From Cristatella mucedo (lineage: Eukaryota > Bryozoa > Phylactolaemata > Cristatellidae): DNA of 64,000 bases. Location of the stretch: positions 509,501 to 573,500 of the forward strand of contig WPIO01000106.1 in the NCBI GenBank assembly GCA_009760855.2, in the 5' to 3' direction. The notes under the pieces are model-generated. The model had not been told where the DNA came from and ran no database searches. It saw only the letters and a program-made list of their open reading frames with translations. The position numbers and the translations under genes are program-made. Position 1 is the first letter of the stretch; each line of letters starts with the position of its first letter. Positions 51,361 to 62,424 of this stretch are shown piece by piece.

Positions 51361-52364
51361 ACCCTCTTACCACTGGCCAGCGCCTGCTTGCCAATCAGCT
51401 GCGACTTTCTTTCATGGATAGTGCGTGCTTATGCGGCTTGGCGTAATTGTGCGTCGAAGTTCAAGTGACTGTCGGTAATGCTCATGCAATTTCAAGGTTG
51501 AGCTCCCCTAAGGAACTCCTGGCTTGGGACAGCGCATGTGTAATATGATGTTAAGCCTTCAAAATTGCAATGCTACTGTATGTGTTATGCGACCATCTTG
51601 AAGTGGAGACACGCATCAAATCTGTCCTCGTCAAGGACTAATAGATGTTTAATGAAAACTTATAAAAAATACTTCAGTAATTATCATGTTTAATCAACAT
51701 CCAGCATTTGAAACTAATCACTACTGTGGCCCGCTACAGGTATTAGGAATTCTTCGGTTACCGATACATTGGATCACCGGAGCTCTGGGTTGGTGGGCTG
51801 CCGAAAGGAGCGTCCGTAGTTAAGGATTATGAAGCATATGAGTTTTGCATTAGCTATAAGTCCCTGATTGGACTGACCAGTAGACCGGCAAGCAGTGAGT
51901 TAAAGCCGGCGGGACGGGATGTCACAAATACAGCAGCAGGGAGTTGAAAGAATTCGACGTGCTTGAGGGCTTTAAGGGATCAAAACAAAGGTGCAACTGA
52001 GTGTCGTCTGCATAGAAGTGAAAGCCTAGATTGTGCCTGGCAATCGCGTCAGCAAGAAGGAGAGTATAAACCGTGAAAATAACGGGACCAAGCAACCCCT
52101 GAAGTACTTCCTATTAGATCTGTTATCTGGCTGCCACGCGATGAGTTTATCTGCCAATGGAAGGGCGGAGGCTGGGTGCCGCTATGCTAGCAATGCACGG
52201 AATTTCTCCTGCTATGCTACTGTTGCCTGATTAGTTTCGCCATTGCCAGAGGAGCACTGCCGGTCAAGGTCAGCTGTTCTCAACAGCAAACAAAAACGAG
52301 AACGAAAGTCATCTTCGAAGAGTAAACAGAGAGAACGAAAGAAAACGACCACATCAGCTCCGCA
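51361..52364. other. Duplicated intergenic DNA, no gene seen
   Basis: 51362-51840 matches 30200-30760. 51840-52090 carries more minus-strand LINE debris. 52095-52330 matches 33485-33720. Confidence 0.5.
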
Positions 52365-53151
52365 GTCATGCCTGCCTACTTTCAGCTAAGCAGCGTACAA
52401 AAATTCGATCCTGCTCAGACAGGGGATACTAAAATCCAAATCCATATTATGGTTCATGTATTTGTGGCATCCGATCTTGACTTCTGTAACTCACTGTTTG
52501 CTGGTCTACCGGCCTGTGCAATCAGGCGCTTATAGGCAGTCCAAAGCTTGCAGCTAGACATGTCTGTCGCGAGCGTCGCAGTTGCCACATCGCACCACTT
52601 GTCGCCGACCTGCACTGGCTCCCAATCTAGTAGCAGATGGACTTCAAGGTTCAAGGTCACTCACTTTTAGGTCCCTTCTTTCTCTGGCTCCAGCCTACCT
52701 ATCGTAGCTCCTCTCCTACCTGGCCAGGCATAGTGCCACCCGCTGTTCTGACTCAAATTGTTTAGCTATACCACGCACGAACCTGACTGAAATCATTTGG
52801 AGACCATGTCATTATTCGGGTTGCTACATACCAATGCCTGGTGCTCGTTTCCGACTGAGGTCATGACACCTCCTCACTTGATGATATTTAAAATGAAAGT
52901 TAAAACACTCCTGTTTATCATACCATGCAGTGGGACTGTGTGATTTGTCTTTTGTCTGCATTTGGGTGCTGACACGGAGCTTGCTGCCACAACCTAGATC
53001 TACGTGCTGACTCAATGCACGTCACCCCTATCCATGTTATGCTTGTTGACATTGAGGATGCTACCACTCACCATTTGATCATGCCTCCTTTACAGGATAT
53101 GCAAAGTGCCTAGTAAGAGATTAAGTTCTCTGAGGGTGCTCTAGAATTGTA

Positions 53152-53185
<34 letters not shown>
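52365..53185 (+). mobile_element. Old LINE (family 1), duplication partner of 33748-34476
   Basis: Same start and end points as the copy A element, with further substitutions. The tail has grown to an (ATT)n of about 11 units, followed by AACATCTTGT and another (ATT)n at 53193-53222, i.e. the tail itself duplicated. Confidence 0.8.
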
Positions 53186-53186
<1 letters not shown>

Positions 53187-53192
53187 ATCTTG

Positions 53193-53223
<31 letters not shown>

Positions 53224-53284
53224 ATCTTCTTAGCAGAGTTAGCCAAACCTTGCCCTAACACCCCTAGCTGGTGGCACACCATTG

Positions 53285-53375
53285 GGTATAAGTCTTTGCC
53301 TAGCGGTGAAGTGCTCACTTCACGACCCAGTTGGTGGATCCGGGTAGCAGGCAATTATTAATGACTGTTTTGAAC
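53285..53375 (+). mobile_element. Family C tRNA-like element, duplication partner
   Basis: TTTGCCTAGCGGTGAAGTGC and GGATCCGGG. Partner of 34528-34660 with a shortened 3' part. Confidence 0.4.
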
Positions 53376-53499
53376 AGGGTTCTATCTGTTATTGATGTTC
53401 TGCTGAATAGGCTAACCTTTACTTTAATGGTCAATTCAAACGAACCCAGCAAATACTGCTTGAAATGTGTGCATTTTTAGCACCTGCCTAAAATGTCGC

Positions 53500-53975
53500 C
53501 AGGTAAGGGGCGTAGGAGATATCGTGACGGATTAGTTGGCAGTGAGCTCCAGGAAGCACACGGGAAGCACACAAAACTAAGGTGCCAGCCTCTGCCTCCA
53601 AATAACTCAGCCTTCAAAGGATGTGTGGTTGGTTAGAGGAACAGTTGGAACAGCCGGAAATACAAGAGCGGGTGGTACCATGCCTGTTGTGATTAGGAAA
53701 GTTGTTCGGATAGGTGTTCCGGAGCAAGTCATTGGTGGAATCTACCGGTGAGGGATGGATTCTCGACGTTGCTACACTGATTGATGAGAAGTCGGTGAAG
53801 GTCGAAGGGAAGTGAGCTAATATGGCCAGTGCGACGTTCACAGCAGGCAAACAGAGCAACAGAGTTCTGCAGCAACTGCATTCGCCTCACTGCGACGGCG
53901 TGAAGACCTGCGAGTAGGGCGACATGACATTTGTCACAAATTCATGGACCAACTTGACTCTGGTATCGCAGTGAG
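53500..53975 (-). mobile_element. Old LINE-related fragment, partner of 34770-35205
   Basis: Same orientation and extent as in copy A. It marks the right end of the duplication. Confidence 0.6.
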
Positions 53976-55734
53976 CAGGCGCGAGTTGCTGGGACAGCGT
54001 TGGATTCTCAGTCAACGGGCCTCACGGGGGTCTGTAACTCATCTGGAAGGCAACCAGACGCCTGGATGGTGGAAGAGTGTGCTTTCGAACGGATTTCATC
54101 TGATAGAAGTGATCGAGTGTCAAGCTCAGAGCTACTGCGTGTCAACTCTACCGAGAGCAGCCAGCCTCCTGGCATAAAGAGCTTTAAGATGTAGACACTT
54201 CCTATTCCATACAGTGAAGCTAACTGCCATACACTATGGACGCCGGCCCTATTGAAAACAATGCCCAACCTTGCTAGATGCGAGCGCCGTAGCTGCTTCT
54301 GAACACAAGTCCTTTTCCAGAATGACAGCGCACGTAGCAGGCACTAGTCTTTGCAGACGAGCGACCAATACTGGTAGATCGGGTGTCCAACGGCACTGCT
54401 AGCGAGTCACGGACGCCACATCGATACACGATGGTAGGTCGACAGTAGCAAAGTACCGTGACAACCAAGAATGCACATGCCGCATCGAAATGGCCATGTC
54501 TCTAACGTAGAGCAGTATAACCAAAGCTACTGATAGGCACATGTGCTCAGCACCAACAATAGTGTGCAACTCCCCGATTATTCTTTCCGGATGGCATTTC
54601 ATAGTCCCATCAGGGTATGACACGTTCGGTTGCTAATAATTGTGATTCATAAATAGCTAAATAATTTTGGTTCGTGTTATGATCTGGCCGATTTCGGATT
54701 GGCCAGAAGGTCCGTACCACGAGAGATCAATCGCCAGGATACGTTGGTAGGGTCGGCCGGGATCGGGTCATGGCTACGACCAGCTCGTCTCTCTCTTCCC
54801 TCCGGAGGCGAGAATCGTTCCTCTGTTCCCACTCGGCCAGTGAGCTTGAGGAGTCGGCCGTAGCTTCCTATCCAGGATCAGGCAGCGTAGCTATTGCGGC
54901 CACCATCTTGGCTTCTCGACTGCTTCCTGTCGCTTCAATGGCAGGACCGTCTGGTATGCATTGCTGCCCTGCCTGAACCGTTCTCTCCTTACCATCGCTG
55001 AGTCTCGACGTCTATTTCGGCACTTCCCAGTACTTTGGCACGCTCGATAAGCAGCCCTTGCGAGCCGCTTATCAGCGACAAAAATAAGCTCAATGCAAAG
55101 ACAGATGAGGCGGCAACGGTTTGCTTTGCGATACCCCACTCGATACGCTTTCGTTCTCCTCCTTGAGCAAATAGCGAACGGCAATTTACCCATCGATTCA
55201 GACAGCCGGAAGTGGTCTACGTAGCCCCGATCTGTATTCCGTGTATACTCAGAACCTCCTGCTCAGCCAACTCAGCCGCGCCTACGAGGACAAGCCGACA
55301 AGACTCTGGCCCATGGACTCGACATCGTAGTTCAATTTTGAGTCGAAGATGCTGCTCACGCGCACTCGAGGACACAAGAGGCTTGGCAGATGGGACGCCT
55401 AATCGCTTGTGGCCCGCAGAATCCGTATCAGAGTTCGTGATTGAGGACTGGCAGCGCGAGAATGACTTGTGGAAAAGATATAAATAAATACTCAACTCTA
55501 CGTTTGGCACGAATTAAAGGCCACCTGTAAAGGCGCGGTGCAGCATCGCCATCGAATGTATCGGAGCCTCCTAAGGACTCGGGCACTTGGATCGCGCATC
55601 TGCCATAAAATAACATCCTTAGCTGCGAGAAAAGTTACTGTGAATGTCGAAGTGCACGAAAGACGAATGAGCGGGAACGACCTTTCTGGCTTTGGCGTCT
55701 GCTGCAGCTGCCAGCTTCAGGCAGCGTGCAGTGC
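53976..55734. other. Unassigned intergenic DNA
   Basis: Several 60-100-codon frames on both strands (for example plus 54770-54976 and minus 55193-54891) without recognisable motifs. 54,690-55,500 has ordinary-looking composition and might be an old mobile element or gene remnant. I cannot assign it. Confidence 0.35.
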
Positions 55735-56340
55735 CAGTGACCGTGTAATGGAGCTGCCACATTAGATCCGCTTCTCGCCGAGCTGCACTGGCTACCAGTC
55801 AAGCAGTGCATCAACTTCGAAGTTTTGTCACTCAAGTTTAGGTCCCTTCATTCTCCGGCTCCAACCTACCTATCAGATCTACTCCCCCACCAGGCTAAGC
55901 ATCGTAGCAATAGCTTTTCGGAGTCTAGCTGTTTACCTATACCTCGTAAAAAATATTAAATCTTTTGGAGACTGTGCGTTTAGTTCGTATGCTCCCAAAG
56001 CCTGGAACTCACTCCCGACTTGCGTCACAACATATCCTGACTTATTCACTTTTAAAAAGAAACAAAAATGCATTTATTTATCACAGAACTTAGTGGACCC
56101 CTGTGATTCATCCTTTATGTGCTTTAAGCTTGCTGACACTGTGCATGCTACCACTAACCATACTTGTATGCTGACCCTGTTCATGTCACTTTTATCCATG
56201 TTATTCTTGTTGTTTATTGAGCATGCTACCACTAACCATTCGATCGTGCTTCCTTTGCAGCAAATGTAAAGTGCCTAGAAAGAGATTGAGTTCTCTGAGG
56301 GCGCGATATTAAGTGTATTATTAAGATTATTGTTATTACT
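55735..56340 (+). mobile_element. 5'-truncated LINE (family 1), moderately old
   Basis: From LLAELHWLPVKQCI through the ORF2 end, 3' UTR, hairpin and a degraded (ATT)n tail. Confidence 0.85.
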
Positions 56341-56519
56341 AATGAAGATTTGGAGCGAAATGGCCTTCTCAACTCCAACCAATTAGCCTAGCCAACATTT
56401 TCATTAATCCGTCTCTGTTGCTTATAATCTAAACCAGGAGTAGCTACGGGCAGTTTTTCCACCACTTGTTAAGACCTGGGGCCCCGTTGCTCACAAGTAT
56501 ACCTCGTTGCTCTCCGCAC
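56341..56519. other. No feature seen
   Basis: Short unassigned spacer between two LINE copies in opposite orientation. Confidence 0.5.
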
Positions 56520-57660
56520 AGGCTAATGTATCTCCGTCTGTAACTCCACCAAGCCATAAAGACTATGTGGGTGTTACGCAGGAAAGTTTCGTATAGCCCA
56601 CTTACAGCCTATGCGGCTTTCGGTACGCATTCGGTAGCCAACAGACTCCATCTCACGCAACAAAGAGAAACTTTGAAGCAGAAGAAGAAAGAAGAAGAAG
56701 TAGAAGGAGAGCAGTTGAGATAGTGAGTAGCATGGAAGTAGCAGCTCAGGACCGCTTGAAAGAATGAGCCATAGTCGGCAGCAGGAGGGTGGTTGTCGTT
56801 TCGTAAGACTTGTTAAAGCGAGTTCCACATTGTAGGACCTGTAGAACTAAAGCTTCTGTCGCCAACGGTCTTTAAGCGGAGGAATGGATCAACTAATTTA
56901 TTGTCCATAGAGGACCTGAGGGCGCGAAGAGGCTGAAACAGTGGCAGCAGTTCAGCTAGGTACGAAGGAGCCAAGCCGTGGCGTGGCGGGCCTTGTGGGT
57001 CAGCATATGAACTTTGCTCTGTATCCGTTGCTCAACCGGCAGCCATCCAAGCTCTTTTAGCAAAGGAAACACGTGGTCAAACCTCTGGGACTTGAAAACT
57101 AGCCTTGCAGCCATATTCATAGTCAGCTGCCGTGGCCTAGTTGCTTTCTTTGGTAGCCCAGCCAAAAGGAAATTACCATAATCAAGCCGAGACAGAACTA
57201 AGTAGCTAGTTAAATTTTTGCAAGCCACTGTGGAAGACAGCTCCTAATCTTGGATAGGGATCGGACATGATGGCTAGCTGTAGAAGCAGTCTTCTGAATG
57301 AAGCTTTTAAAATTTAGGCCGCTGTCAAAAACGACACCTAACTTTCGAGCACGTGGTGATGGTCGCACAATAGAATCACCTATTAGAAGAGCAAAGCCTT
57401 TTAATCCAGCCACACGCTCAGGTTGTCCTATGAGCAGCAGTTCGGTTTTATCGTCGCCAGTTTCCAGAAGTTTTCCGACATCCAGGATCGAATATCGGCA
57501 AGGCAAGCATTCAGTTTTTCGGTTGCTGCAGCAGATTCCGACGGTTTGAATGACAAATACAGCTGAGTATCGTCAGCATAAACGTGATGTCCTATTCCAT
57601 GGGCCTTAATCACTTTTCCCAGAGGTTGAGTATAAGGTTGGGGATCTTGTTCTCGTATTG
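56520..57660 (-). mobile_element. LINE (family 2), ORF2 3' half
   Basis: The minus strand encodes HHVYADDTQLYLSF (reverse transcriptase motif C, about 57600), then WMSENF, a LLIG block, ARKLGVVFDSGLNF, SYLVLSRLDYGNFLLAGLP and LGWLPVEQRI, in frames broken by shifts. The 3' end complements GGAGATACATTA, as in the copy at 42060-42575. A 23-bp (GAA)n-like patch lies at 56680-56700. It has not been seen duplicated. Confidence 0.85.
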
Positions 57661-58440
57661 AACTTCGATAGAACTAACTTAATCATTATTAGCAGACCCA
57701 AAATTACTCAGAAATCATAGGGACCAACCTTCAAAATGAGCTCGGCCAGTATGTGTTCAACAGCGGCTGCACGAAATCTGTGTGTGTTGCTCCAAAGTGC
57801 CAATTCACTCGAAAACCGCATCCGTTACACAGTTGAGTACAATTAAGTCGGCCTAATTTTAGTCCCACTTTACAGCAAATAAAATTCAGCCTGCTTAGAT
57901 AAGGAAAGCGCAGAATAGCCGGTCCACGGATTTCCGACACATCATTTAGACTTGTTTAACTTGACTACTCGTGGCTCTTCCAGCCAGTGCGACCGGACTC
58001 TTAAAGTTGAGGCCAAACTACACTGTCACGCTCGTCTGTCGTGAAGGCCGTCTGTCGCCAATACTTCTCAGCGACCTGCATCAAGCAGCACACTGACTTT
58101 CAAGTTCTTTCAATCACTTTTAGTCCCTTCATTCTCTTGCTCCGGTCTGCCTATCGGAAGTAATTCCTAATCAGAGTTCGCATTGTACCAATGGCACTTG
58201 TGGCTCAAGTCGTTACAGCTGAGACTCTAATAAACCTCTAACCCTTTGGAGACAAAGCCCTTGGCTCGTTTGCTTCCAAGGCCTGGACTCAGTTCCAACT
58301 AACGTTACGACATTCCTGCTCGACTTGACGTAGTTTAAGAAGAAGAGGCTGAGACTGAACACGCGTTCTTTTCTCACTGAGCCGAATTGCTCGCAGTCCG
58401 AATTCGTTTCATGCTTCATGCGATTATGCGCGCCAAAATT
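57661..58440 (+). mobile_element. Very degraded LINE-related sequence
   Basis: Fragments resembling ORF2 (CTTCAAAATGAGCTCGGCCA against the GLTLKIGSAS block; CTCGACTTG; FKVLSITF-like) follow in the expected order, but with many changes and no tail. Confidence 0.45.
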
Positions 58441-58647
58441 GTGTACCTTACTCTAATTAGTTGCTGCGTTGCTGCTCTTGTATGTCGGCAGGATTAATAC
58501 CTTCTGAGTTACGCAAGAGCTGGGTAGACGCTTGCCAAGCAGGGGCGGGTAGGGGCGAAACCCTCAAGGTCGGTCAGGGCTGTTCCTGGCAAGGTTTCTA
58601 GCTCTAAAAGCCCATATTGTAGGCTGAAGTGAGGAAGTGCTCGGCAA

Positions 58648-59240
58648 ATGTATCCTGAAAAAATGATAACAATCTATGCGTACAACATCCTACAACGGAA
58701 CTGCATCTCTATCCAGACGCTTCGCGAACACCTCTGGCTCGAGCCTGTGACGTCAGTCACTAACTTCATTAACCTTGACCTCTGGCTCGAGCCTGTAGTT
58801 TGGTCGCACAGCAGAGAGCCAGCCGATGCCCGACACCGACAGTTTATTCCCAACACACGGAGCCCTCGAGCGCACGGCTCCGCTCAGCCCCTGCTCTCAC
58901 ACGACTCCCCTGATTCATCGGCCACAACTGTGTACCGGCCGACCATGATGGTGAATCCACCATCTAGCCAAGAGCTGGTCCATGCCACATCAAAGGCGGA
59001 CCACAGCAGTGCACTGGCTGACCCTGATGGTGAATCCACCATCTGGTTACCAGCTGGTTACCAGCCAGTGTCCATACCACATCACAGGCGGACCACAGCT
59101 GTGCACCGGCCCCTCTCGGTGGTGCTTCTAACAGCTCACCAGTGGCTTATCAGGAGCCTGCATACAATACATACGTACGAACTACAGAGCCTATGAGGTC
59201 AGTCACTAACTTCATTAACCTTGACCTCGGTCGTTAAAGG
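58648..59240. repeat. Complex local repeats with an open frame
   Basis: A roughly 42-bp block (TCAGTCACTAACTTCATTAA...CTTGACCTC) occurs at 58754-58784 and again at 59200-59229. Its flank CCTCTGGCTCGAGCCTGT is repeated at 58731 and 58780. A unit of about 80-90 bp with TGATGGTGAATCCACCATCT recurs at about 58945 and 59023. The 182-codon plus frame 58648-59196 is made mostly of these repeats, so I do not call it a gene. Confidence 0.7.
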
Positions 59241-61370
59241 CGAGCATGGTAACCCCTAAACCAAACCAGGGCCGGGGAAAATAGCGGCGCGAACTTAGCA
59301 ATGGCAGTACGGACGTGCACGATGAACACAACCTGGCTCATTGTAATTACATTACTATATGATGTACGCATAGTTAAATCAGTCCTAGGAACAATAATAT
59401 CGCTACAGTATTGTCGATTTTCAGAACTAACTAGTACATGTATAGTGTCATAGCAAACAAAGCAATATAATTTTACAGTTATTTCAAATAGTACAGTATA
59501 GTGTCATTACCATCGAAGCAAAAATTATAAAATTGTGTCTACCAAGCACTCTGCACGGGCTTATGCTCTCCGCGATCCACACATTGCGGTCAGACTCGGG
59601 ACTTCTTTCTCAGGACTTCGTCAGCAGTTCTTTAAAGAGCGGTCATTTGAAGAGCAATTTGACGCAACTACCCTTACGGCGACGTCGCGAGCCTGCTTCA
59701 AGATCGGCTACCTCAGCCGTGACTGATCATTCGGCTGTGTGTTTCAGCACATTTTGTGTAACTTCGTGCAGTTGCGCAGCTAGTGCGTTTGAGTCCACTC
59801 GCGCGTTTATGAAACTATGAGTCGAGAAGTTTTGATTTGCAGAGCGGCCTCGAGGCCAGGTTCCTCCGCGGCGGCAAATAGAGCGAAAGCTACCAGTCTG
59901 ACGTACCAGGGTAAAAGCTCCGCGGTAAAAGCTCCTGCCGAGAAAGAATCTCACCAATATGAGCAGTCTCCGAAAGGTCAGAGTTCGATGAGCGTTTCAT
60001 CAGAGGCAAGACCAACCGGTCTTGTCGGCCTCCGCTAGCCACAATTCTAGCCCTCGGCTGCTCTGGCTCGCTGCGCGGCTGGGCAGCAGGCGACTAGCGG
60101 AAGCCGGCCGTCGCGATCCTTTGCAAATCCTACTAGCCCAGTGTATCGGCGGGTCACACTCGGTTGGGTGGCGATCCTGCGCGTCTAGCGGCCCCTTAAC
60201 TACAATTGGTCAGCAAAAGACGCGCCGGACAGTGGGTGGGCTGGCAGCACGGCCTGAGTACAAATACCGCAATCCGGCATTATTGGATTCAGACGAGAGG
60301 CATGCATTACTATGCTAAATTAGTGATCATGGGCGTTTTTCACTCGACAGCTGCACCAGTTTTACAATGTCTCCGGTAACCCGTACGTCGCACCCTAAAC
60401 ATCAGAGCTATCCGCCGAGAAGCGACGGATGTGACTGCTTATAGATCCGCTATATGACTTTTCCAAAAAGAAAAAAGTTAATTACATTATTTTATAAATA
60501 GAATCATATTATAAATGTTTGTGTTTTTTATAAATAATTTTTTCAACTAGGTTATAAGATCATGACGGCGACCTTCACACTCAATGGTGTCATGGCTTCC
60601 TCCAGCATTGCCTCGGTCTCCCGCATCTTTTGCATCACTCCTGCCGTTTATACGACTTCGGTCAGTATCTTTTTCTCAGGATCGTTAGTATTGGGAAATA
60701 TCTCCTGATTTTAATCATATTTATGCGTGAAGGATTGTGCTGCAAGTGCTCAGGCACCCGGTCGTAAGGGCATCCATGCGCCGCAAGCGGCAGCGGGGGA
60801 GGGTAGCGTCTGAAGTCATTAGCATTTCTAAATGCCAGAAGTTCGCCCGTCTACTTCAACCGTTTAAATATTTCATGTGCGTATGAGACTAAGAATGGGT
60901 GCCTCAGCAGAAATGCTCGAAGGTGGCCTAAAGAGCTGGAGGGACGGCGGTTGCTTTGCTGTCAGGCCTGCTACAGATTTCCTACTCCCCGCCATCGAGC
61001 ACCCCTAACCCCCAATTCATTCCAGAATCTACCGCAGCTTTCATGCAAGCGTCCCTGAAACTGCTGCATGGAAAGCCAGAATGTGTCTGTTGAGATATTT
61101 ACTATCTGCGTTTCCTAGTTATAACCGCTTGGAACGTGTTCGGCGTTAGTCTACGGCTAGTCAGCATTAAACCCGAAGCCATGCAGATGGCTGTCAGTTG
61201 TGCTTTAGCAACTAAGTCTGGTTTTGTTAAAAGCTTTCACGCGTCGCGCGATAGTTGTATACCATGACTGGTATTTGACGCCGATAACCCTTCCGCGCTA
61301 TCGGACAGGCTACTCTACGCTACGGAAGTGGACTTGGTAACCTAAAGTATGAGCGCTCTTTATTGCTGCC
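59241..61370. other. No gene seen
   Basis: AT-rich at 59,330-59,530 and 60,460-60,550. CpG-rich at 59,830-60,260, with unassigned 70-98-codon frames. No motif. Confidence 0.45.
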
Positions 61371-62424
61371 GTGTTCAGTCACTGTCGGCTTTTCACTTTT
61401 GGCATTCGTCATCCACGTACAAGTAGCCGGCCGCGGTACAGTGTTCATTGTATCACGACGGCTATTACATTACAACGTAATTACAACGATTACGTAATCA
61501 CAACGGCTTGTACTACAGTGTTCATTGTATCACGTAAGTTCATTGTAGCTAGCCGCGGTACAATGTTCAGGCTTCGCCCTTATTTGCCGTGTGTAGTCTC
61601 GGACTAGCCCTTCTACGAAGGCTGTGTTTTCTGCCTATTTCTGTTCGAACGTGGAGACCGCTATGCCCGTTATTGACGTCACACCCCTACGGCACCAGCT
61701 ACTCTCTGCATTTCGGCTGAGCTGCCAATGCTACGCAGATGCACGATTGTGCTCAGACTTGGTCGTAATCTTGGGTTATGCGATGCACACTCCTCCACAA
61801 GCCGCCTTCATAAGGCGGTATTTTAGCTGTGCTAACCACAGCACCAGCCGAGATGGGGTGGATGTGTGTTGCTCAGCAGCCAACCGATGGATACCTCATC
61901 CTACTAACCCTGGGCTGGCTCGTTAGACTATTCGAGCTGCTTGTGTTGCAAGCTTCTGTTCCACCCGCTTGTTTTCATGCGTGCTTCCAATTGACTGCCA
62001 CTACGGCTTGCGACTGCAGGCTAGCTGGCTGCATGCTAGCTGGTAGGTTACGTCTCATTTAGGCACGGTTTCATTCATCGCTTCTCAACCTCGATCGGTC
62101 GGCGGTATGTGGCTATGCTGCCTCGTCAGCATCCATCTTGGTGGTTCAAAAAAGGTTCCTTGCCAAGCACTTCCACCCGAAGTGGAAGCGGGAGAGGAAG
62201 GAAAAGTATCTGAAGGTGACTAGCTGACTTTTCGATGCGTCTTGATGTTGTTAGCCTGGCACGTGTGAGCGGCTGCAGCTTTTTTAACTAAGCCTGTGTG
62301 TGTAGCACGGCGCATGTGCGTTGCTCTCATGGGCAATGGCTAGTTAAATAGTTATCGAATTTAAGATTCTTCCTTGTAGAAGGTGTACAATAGGAATTAT
62401 AATAGTGATCAAAATTATGATAAC
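61371..62424. other. Unassigned; local repeats and one exon-like stretch
   Basis: 61430-61570 holds two copies of a GCCGCGGTACA(G/A)TGTTCA block and inverted ACGTAAT motifs. 62130-62215 could be an exon (acceptor CGTCAG, reading RFLAKHFHPKWKRERKEK, donor AAG/GTGACT), unrecognised. Confidence 0.3.
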
